Part shown: in pieces, positions 1 through 10,040 of the stretch | Layout: every line of letters starts with the position of its first letter | How positions within the stretch are numbered: the first letter of the stretch is position 1 | NCBI GenBank assembly: GCA_012295275.1 | Contig: CM022675.1 | Location: forward strand, 6,143,332 to 6,165,831 | From: Chrysomallon squamiferum | Taxonomy: Eukaryota; Mollusca; Gastropoda; Neomphalida; Peltospiridae | Reading direction: 5' to 3' | Length of the DNA stretch: 22,500 nucleotides | Made by a program: the position numbers and the translations under genes | The notes under the pieces: model-generated | The model's database searches: none | The model's input: only the letters and a program-made list of their open reading frames with translations | Told to the model about the DNA's origin: nothing

Positions 1-450
1 AGCAGAATTTCTCAGAATCACTAGTTGAGAAAACTGAGTTTGGTAGTTTGGCCTTCTCTTCAGACTGAAGTCCGTATGAACCATGCATTTCCAGGCGCCT
101 TGACGCGAAACAATTTGAGATAAAACGTCTGGGTGGTTTCAGCAAGAATGGATTCTAATTTATCTGTGGTCGATCCACATTTCTTAACATTTGTCTGAGA
201 TTCGAAGGTGGTTGATCTGCCATTTTGGCCGTCTATCAATGAAATTTTTATTTTTTTATTCTTATATTATTAATATTTCTTTTGCATTGAGTTTCACATC
301 ATATGTTTGAAGTCCTCCATTTTTTAAGTTTTTAGTCATAATATTCATTGTTCCATTTTAAGGTGATTAAAACGGCACAGGTTAGAATTGATATAGATGG
401 AAAAATCTTTAAACAACACACCATATCTTTCTTCACCCAGGTACCTTAAC
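1..450. repeat. Repeat module R, copy 1
   Basis: The segment recurs at 6742-7029 (left part only, then cut off) and at 10914-11350 (more diverged, full span). Its right half, from about 230, recurs again at 3345-3600 and 8755-9000. The copies keep the same order of short landmarks, for example the opening 'gaatttctcagaatca', 'tttcagcaagaat' and 'aaaatcttta', so they descend from one sequence. The copy begins at the first base of the window and may extend further left. No transposase or reverse transcriptase is visible, so its class is unknown. A small exon-like coding stretch lies at 363-440. Confidence 0.8.
363..440 (+). pseudogene. Exon-like fossil, weakly BTB-like
   Basis: A 78-bp stretch is open in one frame, preceded by a pyrimidine-containing AAG and followed by CAG/GTACCT. 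The 26 residues contain VRIDIDGKIFKQHTISF, which recalls the start of a BTB/POZ domain (xVxGKxFxxHxxxL). Related copies at about 3521-3600 and 8931-9000 keep the frame with substitutions, while the copy near 11270 is broken by an insertion. All copies travel with repeat modules and none has a plausible continuation nearby. It may be a captured exon fragment or chance; confidence is low. Confidence 0.2.
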
Positions 451-1560
451 TTTACCTGCTTTCTAAGAGACATTTCTTTATAATAACGAAACAATCTAGT
501 TCGTCATTCTAAATTAGGAAATGACAGTAAAATACAAACTTAATTATTGATTCTTTTATTTAATCATGTGTTTCATGAAAACGGATGTCACCTTTAGAAT
601 ACCACAACATAACCTATAACTTTGCAACAAGATATTTTGTTTTTCTTCTTAAATCATTTACACTGGCTGAATATAACATCGCTATTAACAGCATTGCAAC
701 TTTCTGACAATAACAGAATGTCAGGATTACTCAAATGGAAGTAGAAAAAATCTTATAATATTTTTTCTTCATTTCATTGAAGTAATCATTCTCATTTTGA
801 CATTTATTATTTAACCTAATTAAAAGTAAAATCATGAAATAAATAGTCAAACATTTTTGTTTGAAACCCAAGTGTAGACAATAATGAATATAATTGTTGT
901 TGTGAAGGAAATTAATTTATGTTTGTAATTTTTGAGACATGAAGTTTATCTTAATTTTGGGCTTCATTCTGAGACATTTTTGATTTGAACTGTCTCGTTT
1001 GCCTTTCTTTTTTATGTAATGTAGTTTTAAGATAGTTATATCCTAAAAATATGAACATTCTTGAAACCATATCTATATACAGGTTTATATACAATAACAC
1101 AAATAAATAATAAAATAATAATAATAATTAATACAAGTCAGCCCAAATATCAATATCTAAATGTGTATTACCTTTTCATCTTGAATTTTTATTTTGTTCA
1201 GTGTACTTGCTAAACGTGCATTTTGAAACTGGAGAGAGATATTTTTAGAAAAAACCCCAAGAAAAAACAACAATAAGAAATATTTCTTGATAATCAAAAA
1301 GTTCATTAACTAATTAATTAATTATGTGAACGGTCATATTTTGCAGTGTAATCATAAAACGTTCGAAAACTTTTATATTATGTGAATTTATTCAGCGGGA
1401 TCATGCCAGGTGAAAAGTTTTGGAAAGTTATTTAATAACTATTTCATTAATATTATTTCCCGATCTAAGAAACTGTCAAGACATTTAACATTATAATGTT
1501 TTCGGTGTTGCTTTTAGATCTGTCTTCTTGTCTGTGTGTCCAACTATCTTTCTCACTTTT
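451..1560. other. AT-rich stretch, nothing recognised
   Basis: No long open frame, RNA gene or recognisable element is seen. It contains short (AAT)n and (TTAA)n runs, for example near 1101-1130 and 1308-1325, and otherwise unstructured AT-rich sequence. Confidence 0.6.
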
Positions 1561-1720
1561 ATTTCTCAACATTAATTCTACAAATCTCAGTACTGACACT
1601 GCCACCCTCCTCTTAGGTTATTGTGAATCACTCCCGTGTTCAAACTAACTTGGACGTGCACCATAAACAAAAGACACAATTTCATCTAGGATTTCAAACA
1701 GGTCTCCTGTTCTTGTTATG
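1561..1720 (-). repeat. Repeat family S, copy 1
   Basis: It matches 2000-2190 over shared blocks such as 'gtgaatca' and 'aactaact', with the same order of a cctcct block, a gtgaatca block, an aactaact block and a gtgcac block. Parts of the family recur at 3596-3690 and 9001-9090. Read on the minus strand, copy 2 has tRNA promoter-like boxes, so a SINE is possible. This copy is the more diverged and ends beside a (GT)n tract. Confidence 0.6.
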
Positions 1721-1732
1721 TTAACACTGGTG

Positions 1733-1790
1733 TATGTGTGAGTCTGTGTGTGTGTGTGTGTGTTTCTCTGTGTGTGTGTATGTGTATGTA
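1733..1790. repeat. (GT)n microsatellite
   Basis: Interrupted TG dinucleotide tract with short ctct and ta interruptions, immediately beyond repeat S copy 1. Confidence 0.9.
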
Positions 1791-1999
1791 AAAGTGATTT
1801 GAATTGTAAACTATTTTAGAAAGATGGGGTCACAATATTTATTTTTAGCACTCCAGACATCATATCTCTCTCCTTATAGGTTACGGAGTGTTACACAACT
1901 GAAATCAAATCGAATATCGAAATCAAGTCGAATCAATAAATAAATAAACAAACAAACAAACAAAATAGAGCAAAATGAAAGAAACAGTATATTGTTTTC

Positions 2000-2440
2000 T
2001 TTCTCAGCCCCAAAACGCTGAAGCCTCAGTACCGGCCCTGTGTCCTCCTCTGTGCTTTTTGTGAATCAGTCCCTTCCTAGAACTAACTCGAGCGTGCACA
2101 GAAAAGAAAAGATTAAATATGATTTGTAAAACCGGGATTTAGAACACACACCTGCAGACCACCAGTGAGCTATAGAATTTAGCTTCTAGTCATGTTTTTG
2201 AGATTTCAATCATTGTGTTCTGTCGTTCGTATTTATTAGCGACAGAGGGGTCAAACAGCAGTATTCATATCTGTGAATCGAAAATTTTATTCAAAGCGTA
2301 TCACAGTAATAATAATAATAATATTAATTCTAATAGCAGTAACAGTAATAATGACATCAATAACTACAAAGCAATAATAACAATAATAATAAAAACGACA
2401 ACAGTAATAGAAACTACACAAACACAACAAAAGAAATAAT
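2000..2440 (-). repeat. Repeat family S, copy 2, with (AAT)n end
   Basis: The copy runs from a cctcct-containing core through the gtgcac block, the A/B-box-like stretch (about 2130-2176), a unique-looking 130 bp, then an (AAT)n/(AAC)n tract at 2308-2400. The 2077-2400 part is colinear with 3600-3945 and 9005-9290. On the minus strand a TAGCTCACTGG motif is followed about 28 nt later by GTTCTAAATCCC. These resemble Pol III A and B boxes but lie closer together than in a tRNA. Confidence 0.55.
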
Positions 2441-3950
2441 CTGTAAATTCCATAACCAACAAAAATTATTTTCTTTTTTTAGAAAAATAACAAAACAAAA
2501 AAATAGAACGAACAAAAAACAACAAATTGGAAATAGAAAATAATGTAACATAAACTCAATCTGCGTAACTAAACTAATTCAGTAAATGTTGTTATTCTCA
2601 GTCGATAAATTAAATTTATTTACCAATGTATCACTTACTCATTGTATATCAAGCATTGTTAGAAATACAGATATTGCGTAATCTATTACTCTACCACACT
2701 TTGTAATAATACACTTCACCCCGCCAAAACTAAATCTTGTTTAAACTTGTATACTGAACTGGCGAGTATCGTGTCTTTTAAACTGTACAAATTGATGAGA
2801 AGTAGAAGAATATTTCTTCTAGTGTTTCATTTTTATTTTTTCAGTTACATCTCATTTCTTACTATTATCATCATGATCATCCTATTTAGTTATTTCTTTC
2901 TTCATTTCTTTCGTTAACCTGATTTCATTACTTTTATTTCATTTTTTGTTATTCCATCATAAATTATATTTATCGCGGTTTCTGGTCTGAATGGTATTAA
3001 TAACTGAAATTTGACTCGTCCAGTCTAAAGTGTAGCAGACTATAATAACGTCACGTATCAAGGTGTTAACTATATGACACAGCTTAAAATGACTATTCTG
3101 TATCCACTAGAGAACAATAACACAAACAAGAATTCAGTATGGACAATAGTTGTATATATATATATATATATATATAGTTGAGAGCACTTGGTTATTTGAT
3201 TTTTCTAATTGATCTTTTAATTATTGACATACGTTATCTTAGTTTTTAAGCGTAAGTACGTGCCCAAGAGTAACACATTTAGCTATCTTCAATCACTCAA
3301 CATGTACGTTACATATAGTAGTGATATACAAAACCTCAGACACGTGCCTGAGTTTAAAGAATGGCTGATCTGCACATTTTTGCGTCAATCAATTAATTTT
3401 TAATTATTTTTTTGCTATTTTTTTATTATTAATATTTTTTTTACATTGGCTTTTGACATGACATGTTTGAAATACTCCATATTTTAAATTTTCAGTCATA
3501 CTATTTATTATTCGATTCTAAAGTGATTAAAATGGCACAGGTTAAAACTGATACAGGATCAAAAATCTTTAAACAACACATCATATCTTTCTGTTCTCAA
3601 ACTAACTCGAGCGTGCACAGAAAAGAAAAGACGAAATCTGATTTGTAACACTCGGATTTAAAACACGTGTCTACAGATCTCCTGTGAGGTATCCTGTTTA
3701 GTACTTGTTCATGTTATTGAGATATCAATCTTTTTTTTCTTTTTTTCTTTGTACGCATAAATGAGAGAGGGTCAAAGAAAATCCTTGATATCAGTGAATA
3801 GAAAATTTGATACTATGCGTCAAACAGTAAAAATAATAATAATAATAACAATAACAATAACAACAACAACAACAATAATGATAATAATAGTAATAATAAT
3901 AATAATAATAATAGTAGTAATAGTAACAATAACAATAATACTACGTATTT
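2441..3950. repeat. Segmental repeat X, copy 1
   Basis: Colinear with 7880-9290 over about 1.4 kb. The first part (2441-2790) also matches 5285-5646, and the 'aatacacttca' segment matches 4111. The part after CTGTACAAAT (2783-2792) corresponds to the insertion defined at 8168-9292. It includes a (TA)n run at 3152-3176 and ends in a mixed (AAT)/(AAC) tract at 3829-3945. Open frames here are repeat translations and short fossils, not genes. Confidence 0.85.
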
Positions 3951-4110
3951 AAATTAATCACGTTGCCAATTATCTCACTTTTTTTTTTTAAAAACAAAGG
4001 CGCTACGTTTATAATTTGTTATGTATAACTAATTTATTTTTATAAAATCACCGTCACAGTCTGTAACAATATATTAGACACAACAACTGGTTTGTAAATG
4101 GACAGTGTAA

Positions 4111-5275
4111 AATAATACACTTCATCCCGCCAAAACTAAATCTTGTTTAAACTTGAATACTGAACTGGCGAGTATCGTGTCTTTTAAATTGTGCAAATGA
4201 AAAACGATACTCATAATAATAATAATAATAATAATATTAATAATAATAATAAATATATATCTGTCTATCTATATATCTATATATCTATCCATCTATGTTT
4301 CTATTATTCCATCCATATTTCTTTATATATATATAATAAAAAAGGAATAAGTTATAAAAAAAAAACAATAAGATAAGAAAATAACAAACCCTCTTTTCGT
4401 ATACTCTCTTTATAGCACATTAAAAGATTCCTTAACCTTCGAAATCCGAGATGATAATTCAAGTCCCGGGCATTTTGAAAATGTGCCTCTGTTCTATCAA
4501 ATTAATGACAAAAAGAAAAAGGATTAAGCTGTTCATAACAATTGTACACCTCTCTTCATACCACTTGAAACTGTAAAGCCATCGACGTATAGATAACTGT
4601 AATATAATTATTAGAATAAATAAAAATAAAACGTTTATTCAGCCAAATGATATTTATTAAAGTATTTTTCGCCTTGATATGAATGCCAGTAAGTATACAA
4701 TGAATGTAATCGGGTGTAACCACGTACAATCACAGACGTGTACGAACTAATAATCTCGAGAATTCACGCGAGATTTTCAACCATGCGATAAAAACTGCGT
4801 CTTGTTGTTAGGCGACAGTCGCAGCGCAAATTAAAATGAAAGATCTACAAAGAATTGGTTAGTTAATTGCTTCTGTTTGGAGGTAAGTGTATACTTAATT
4901 ATTTTTTCATATTCAGTTTCATTTTTTTATTATACACTATTGTATTTATCTGTAATATTACTTATAGGTCATAACGGTGAGGTTTGTCACTCTAAGATAG
5001 GGGCAGTGTGATACTGAGTCGACTGAAAGTCGAGACTCTGGTTTAAGAACAATTTTTACTTTTCGAACAAATGTTATATATCATTAAAGTATTTAACATA
5101 TAGAAGTTAAATATCTTCTTAATTATTACTTCTAACTGATTACAGACATCGTGTAATTAACAGATAAACATAAAAAATCGAAAAATAGGGATATCAGCCA
5201 ATTTACTTTTGTCAAATAAATTAGAAACATATAGAGGTTATCTGTGTCATATTTGTTAATTATGTAAATACACAG
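4111..5275. repeat. Tandem duplication P, copy 1
   Basis: Colinear with 5559-6734 over nearly 1.2 kb, with a period of about 1.45 kb, differing mainly by substitutions and microsatellite length. It contains a short-tandem AAT/ATCT region (4213-4345), a CpG-richer patch (4690-4830), an exon-like segment ending at 4882, and module Y (4968-5270) with a near-palindromic gtcgac motif. No protein gene is supported. A minus-strand open frame in copy 2 is broken by a one-base length difference here. Confidence 0.85.
4700..4882 (+). promoter_or_regulatory. Candidate promoter and 5' noncoding exon, copy 1
   Basis: A stretch clearly richer in CpG than its surroundings leads to a short segment with ATG and a stop after seven codons (MKDLQRIG), then GGAG followed by a perfect GTAAGT donor at 4883. 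Parallel copies end at 6346 and 7449, both with GTAAGT, although the intervening sequence has drifted. This donor conservation suggests a leader exon, perhaps spliced to the ATG exons near 13.2 or 15.5 kb. No transcript evidence is available here, and it could simply be duplicated with its repeat. Confidence 0.3.
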
Positions 5276-5280
5276 TAATA

Positions 5281-5558
5281 GCACCTACACAAAAACGACA
5301 AAAGAAATAAACTGTAAATTTCATAACCAACAACAACAACAAAAAAAAAAAAAAAAATAGAACTAACAAAAAAGAACAAATTGGAAATAGAAAATAGTAT
5401 AACATAAACTAAATCTGCGTAACTAATCAAATGCAGTAAATGTTGTTATTCTCAGTCGATAAATTAAATTTATTTCCCAGTGTAACACTTACTTATTATA
5501 TATCAATCATTGTTAGAAATACAGCTATTTCGTAATCTGTTACTGTACCACACTTTGT
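5281..5558. repeat. Segmental repeat X, left-part copy
   Basis: Matches 2400-2710 and 7850-8085, including the block from 'gtaaatgttgttattctcag' to 'caatcattgtta'. A poly(A)-like tract at 5336-5357 has expanded relative to the other copies. It runs directly into tandem copy 2 of P. Confidence 0.8.
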
Positions 5559-5750
5559 AATAATACACTTCACCCCGCCAAAACTAAATCTTGTTTAAAC
5601 TTGAATACTGAACTGGCGAGTATCTTCTCTTTTAAATTGTACAAATGAAAAACGATACTCATAATAATAATAATAATAATAAATATATATCTGTCTATCT
5701 ATATATCTATATATCTATCCATCTATGTGTCTATTATTCCATTCATATAT

Positions 5751-5789
<39 letters not shown>

Positions 5790-6734
5790 TATAATAAAAA
5801 AAAGGAATAAGTTATAAAAAAAACACACAATAAGATAAGAAAATATCGGCTGTGTGCACAAACCCTCGTTTTGTATACTCTCTTTACAGCACATTAAAAG
5901 GTTCCTTAACCTTCGAAATCCGAGACGATAACTCTTGTCCCGGGCATTTTGAAAATGTGCCTCTGTTCTATCAAATTAATGACAAAAAGAAAAAGGATTA
6001 AGCTGTTCATAACAATTGTACACCTCTCTTCATACCACTTGAAACTGTAAAGCCATCGACGTATAGATAACTGTAGTATAATTATTAGAATAAATAAAAT
6101 AAAACGTTTATTCAGCCAAATGATATCTACTAAAGTACTTTTCGCCTTGATATGAATGCCAGTAAGTATACAATACATGTAATCGGGTGTAACCACGTAC
6201 AATCACGAACTAATAATCTCGAGAATTCACGTGAGATTTTCAATCATGCGATAAAAACTGCGTCTTGTTGTTAGGCGGCAGTCGCACTGCAAATTAAAAT
6301 GAAAGATCTACAAAGAATTGGTTAGTTAATTGCTTCTGTTTTGGAGGTAAGTTTATACCTAATTATTTTTTCATATTGAATTTCATTTTTTTATAATATA
6401 CTTTTGTATTTATATGTAATATTAATTATAGGTCATAACGATGAGGTTTGTCACTCTAAGGTAGGGGCAGTGTGACATTGTGTCGACTGACAGTCGAGTC
6501 TGTGATTTAAGAAAAGTTTTTACTTTTGGAACAAATGTTATATGTCATTAACGTATTTAACATATAGAAGTTAAATATCTTCTTAATTATTACTTCTAAC
6601 TGCTTACAGACATGGTGTAATTAACAGAGAAATATAAAAATTGGAAAAATAGGGATATCAGCCAATTTACTTTTGTCAAATAAATTAGAAACGTAGAGAG
6701 GTTATCTCTGTCATATTTGTTATTTATGTTAATA
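5559..6734. repeat. Tandem duplication P, copy 2
   Basis: Second copy of 4111-5275. The site TTGTACAAAT (5637-5646) followed directly by GAAAAACGATACTCA is intact. It therefore acts as an empty site for the insertion found at 8168-9292. A (TA)n run at 5753-5786 is longer than in copy 1. The exon-like segment ends at 6346 with donor GTAAGT. Confidence 0.85.
6297..6346 (+). promoter_or_regulatory. Candidate 5' noncoding exon, copy 2
   Basis: Nearly identical to the segment ending at 4882, with one extra T before GGAG and the donor GTAAGT at 6347 preserved. The ATG-initiated seven-codon frame and its stop are unchanged. Confidence 0.3.
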
Positions 6735-6741
6735 TTGACAA

Positions 6742-7029
6742 AGCAGAATTTCTCAGAATCACTGGTTGAGAAAACTGAGTTTGGAAACTTGGCCTTGTGT
6801 TCAGACTGAATTCCGTATCAGCCACGCATTTCCAGGCACCTTGACGCGAAACAATTTGAGAGAAAAAGTCTGGGTGGTTTCAGCAAGAATTGATTATAAT
6901 TTATCTGTGGTCGATCCGCATTTCTTAGCATTTGTCTGAGTTTACAGAGTTGTTGATCTGCCATTTTTGACCGTCAGTCAATTCAATTTTTATTTTCTTA
7001 TTCTTATGTTATTAATATTTCTTTTACAT
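6742..7029. repeat. Repeat module R, copy 2 (truncated)
   Basis: Matches 1-290 closely and then switches abruptly to module Y sequence, which marks a recombination or insertion junction near 7029. Confidence 0.8.
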
Positions 7030-7860
7030 AATATACTATTCTATTTATCTGTAATATTAATTATAGGTCATAACAGTGAGGTTTGTCACTCTAAGATAGG
7101 GGTTCTGTGATACTGAGTCGACTGACAGTCGAGTCTGTAGTTTATTTTTCCACAAAAATATTACATACATTTACATATTTAAAATATAAAAGTTAAATAT
7201 CTACAAAAATATTACATACATTAACATATTTAAAATATAAAAGATAAATATCTTTTTAATTATTCCTTCTTATTGTTTACATATATGGTGCAATTATCAG
7301 ATAAATATAAATAATCCTAGCGATAGGCAAATCAGTCAGTTTAGTTTGTTTACAAAATTAGGAACGTGACATTAATATACTTTTTTTTGCAGGTGTTATT
7401 TCACCATGTCACTGATAGGAATTCGTTAGCTAACCGCTTCTGTTTCGAGGTAAGTGGATAATTAATTTTTTTCTTCATATTCTGTGCCATATTTCTTCTT
7501 TTTTATAATATATTACCATGTTCACTTGTAACATAATTAGAGGTCACAAGGGTGTGGATTGTCATTCTCACACAATGTGACACTGAGTCGACTAACTGTC
7601 CAGTCTGTGGTTTAAGAACAATTTTTACTTTTGGAACACGTTATCTGTCATTAACGTATTTAACTTATAGAAGTTAAATATCTTCTTAATTATTACTTCT
7701 AACTGCTTACAGACATGGTGTAATTAACAGATAAATATAGAAAAATAGAAACTATAGGGATATCAGCCAATTTACTTTCGTCAACTAAATTAGGAACCTA
7801 GAGAGGTTATCTCTGTCATATTTGTTAATTATGTAAATATACAGTAATAGCAACTACACA
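7030..7860. repeat. Module Y copies with exon-like segment
   Basis: Two copies of module Y (7030-7340 and 7541-7860) match 4940-5270 and 6400-6734. Each holds 'ggtttgtcactcta' or a variant of it, plus a gtcgact motif. Within 7141-7250 a 60-bp stretch is itself repeated (acaaaaatattacatac). Between the two lies the third exon-like segment (7393-7449). Confidence 0.75.
7393..7449 (+). promoter_or_regulatory. Candidate 5' noncoding exon, copy 3
   Basis: This diverged relative of the segments ending at 4882 and 6346 is bounded by a T-rich TTTTTTTTGCAG on the left and CGAG/GTAAGT on the right, so it could be an internal exon. It again has an ATG with a stop after seven codons. The 'gcttctgttt' block and donor are retained while the rest has changed. 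Confidence 0.3.
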
Positions 7861-9340
7861 AAAACAACAAAAGAAATAATCTGTAAATTCCATAACCAAC
7901 AACAAAAAAACAATAAATTGGAAATAGAAACTGAAACTGCGTAACTAATCAAATGCAGTAAGTGTTGTTATTCTCAGTCGATAAATTAAATCTATTTCCC
8001 AATGTAACACTTACTTATTGTATATCAATCATTGTTAGGAATACAGCTATTTCGTAATCTGTTACTCTACCACACTTTGTAATAATACACTTCACCCCGC
8101 CAAAACTAAATCTTGTTTAACTTGAATACTGAATTGGCGAGTATCGTGTCTTTTAAATTGTACAAATTGATGAAAAGTAGAAGAATATTTCTTCATGTGT
8201 TTCATTTAAGTTTTTTCAATTACATCTCTTTTCTTACTGTTATCATCATGATCATCCTATTTAGTTATTTCTTTCTTCATTTCTTTCGTTAACCTGATTT
8301 CATTACTTTTATTTCATTTTTTGTTCTTCCATCATAAATTACATTTATTTATTTGTTTATATTTATCACGGTGACTAGTCTGAGTGGTTTTAATACCTGA
8401 AATTGGGCTCGTCCCGTCTAAACTGTAGCAGACTATAATAGCGTCACGTGACAAAGTGTTGATTATCTGAGACAGCTTAAACTACTAAATGACTATTCTG
8501 TATCCACTAGAGAACAATAACACAAACAATAATTCAATATGGACAATAGTTATATATATATATAGTTGATACCACTTGGTTATTTGATTTTTCTAATTAA
8601 TCTTTTAATTATTGACATATATTATCTTAATTTTTAAGCGTAAGTACTTACCCAAGAGTAACACACACAAAAAATCAACAGTAACAGATTTAGCTATCTT
8701 CAATCACTCAACATGTACGTTACATATAGTAGTGATATACAAAAGCTCAAACACGTGTCTGAGTTTAAGGAGTGGCTGATGTGCAATTTTTGCGTCAATG
8801 AATTAACATTTTTATTATTTTTTGTTATTTTTTATTATTAATATTTATTTTACATTTATTTTCACATGTCATGTTTGAAATACTCCATCTTTTTAGTTTT
8901 TAGTCATAATATTTATTATTCGATTCTAAAGTGATTAAAATTGCACAGGTTAAAACTGATACAGGATCAAAAATCTTTAAACAACACACCATACATTTCT
9001 GTTCTCAAACTAACTCGAGTGTGCACACAGAAGAAATCTGATTTGTAACACTCGGATTTAAAACACGTGTCTACAGATCTCCTAAGAGCTATCCTGTTTA
9101 GTACATAGTCATGTGTTTGAGATATTAATCTTTTTTTTTTGGTTCTTAGTACGCATAAATGAGAGAGGGTCAAAGATAATCCTTGATATCTGTGAATAGA
9201 AAATTGGATATAATGCGTCAAACAGTAATGATAATAATAATAATAACAATAACAATAATAATAATAATAGTAATAATAATAGTAATAGTAGATTGTACGA
9301 ATCAAAAACGATACACATAATAATAATAATAATAATACAT
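7861..9340. repeat. Segmental repeat X, copy 2
   Basis: Colinear with 2400-3945. The outer part matches the P modules. The inner part, 8168-9292, is an insertion relative to them. It ends at (AAT)n and a short sequence matching the right flank of the P copies. Confidence 0.85.
8168..9292. mobile_element. 1.1 kb insertion with target-site duplication
   Basis: TTGTACAAAT (8158-8167) on the left and TTGTACGAAT (9293-9302) on the right flank the segment as a 10-bp direct repeat with one mismatch. At 5637-5646 and 4189-4198 the equivalent site is present once, followed directly by the right-flank sequence (gaaaaacgatac), so those copies are empty. The insert ends in an (AAT)-rich tract. It contains the right part of module R, the S-family block and the BTB-like fossil. 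No transposase or terminal inverted repeats are seen, so it is probably non-autonomous and of unknown class. Confidence 0.55.
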
Positions 9341-9620
9341 TTTTATGAAAATTCTCTGAAATGAGTCAAATTTTTACAGATGGTGAAAACTAGTCTACAA
9401 AAAATCTATTAGTATTTCAACGAAATTATGTTCAGTCATGTTTTTGTCTTTCTTTTTTTTTAATTTTATTTATTTATTTTATTTTATTTGTTTTTGTACA
9501 CCGCAGCTCAAAGTTTTAAACAGTACAATAATACTAAAACCAAAATAATATATTACACACTCACACATACACAGATACACACATACACACACACACACTC
9601 ACACACATACACAGAGGGTT
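9341..9620. other. AT-rich stretch with (CA)n tract
   Basis: Contains T-rich runs (9448-9492) and an interrupted (CA)n/(CACATA)n tract at 9554-9615. No gene is seen. Confidence 0.6.
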
Positions 9621-9765
9621 TGATCGATCTACGTCCGTCCTCTAGCGACGTAAACATCAAACGTCAATACAGCAGCGCGACTTAAACAATTTTTTGTGAG
9701 CTGCGCGGAAGAATACTCCGTTACGCTACGTTTTGGGAAAGATGGCGTCGTTTTGGTCACAGCAC
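9620..9765 (+). promoter_or_regulatory. CpG-dense patch, possible promoter
   Basis: Roughly 140 bp hold many CpG dinucleotides (gcgcga, gctgcgcgg, ccgttacgctacg, ggcgtcg) in an otherwise CpG-poor region. It leads into AAAGATGGCG at about 9738-9747, a good initiation context, but the open frame runs straight into the (CT)n microsatellite. It may be the old promoter or leader of the adjacent pogo-type fragment. No TATA box is evident. Confidence 0.3.
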
Positions 9766-9796
9766 ACAGACTTTGGGTACCACGTGCTTTGTTTAT

Positions 9797-9799
<3 letters not shown>

Positions 9800-9857
<58 letters not shown>
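9800..9857. repeat. (CT)n microsatellite
   Basis: About 29 uninterrupted CT units. Translations across it (Leu-Ser or Arg-Glu runs) are artefacts. Confidence 0.97.
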
Positions 9858-9861
<4 letters not shown>

Positions 9862-9894
9862 TTTGAGTTGTTTTGTGATCTTTTGCCCTTCAGT

Positions 9895-10040
9895 ATGTCT
9901 CCCAAACGTAAGGCAGGATTTTCCGGTGTAGTCCGTCGAAGAAAAGGAAAGGGATAACATTTGAAGTGAAACTGGATATTATTAAAATGGAGAGAAAGGG
10001 AAAATCCAGTTTTATTTGTCATAAGGGTATTGTTCTCATT
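9895..10040 (+). pseudogene. Pogo/Tigger transposase 5' fragment
   Basis: An ATG after an acceptor-like TTTTGCCCTTCAG begins MSPKRKAGFSGVVRRRK and then stops at 9955-9957. Moving to another frame at about 9939 continues as KKRKGITFEVKLDIIKMERK (9939-9998), then GKSSFICHKGI. Together these match the start of CENP-B/Tigger/jerky-type proteins: a basic leader, then [KR]xTxExKLxIIxxxExG, helix 1-2 of the CENP-B/Psq helix-turn-helix. Family members run to about 500 residues, but here nothing follows the first ~45, and the sequence changes to T-rich DNA. The frameshift and truncation make it a dead fragment of a DNA transposon or of a gene derived from one. Confidence 0.6.

Noticed and set aside
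3760-4376. Short frames with Ile/Thr or Asn runs
   Set aside because: They are microsatellite translations of (AAT)n, (AAC)n and (ATCT)n.
1740-5790. A CRISPR-like array of direct repeats
   Set aside because: The repeats are dinucleotide and trinucleotide microsatellites and kilobase modules, with no regular repeat-spacer pattern. The DNA is eukaryotic.
5906-6202. Minus-strand 98-codon open frame in P copy 2
   Set aside because: The paralogous copy at about 4450-4740 differs by a one-base length change that breaks the frame, so it is not maintained as coding.
8967-9318. Minus-strand frames with Tyr or Leu runs
   Set aside because: They are translations of the (AAT)n tract.
9726-10022. Frames with Leu-Ser or Arg-Glu runs
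   Set aside because: They are translations of the (CT)n microsatellite. Only the pogo-like part at 9895-10040 has family resemblance.
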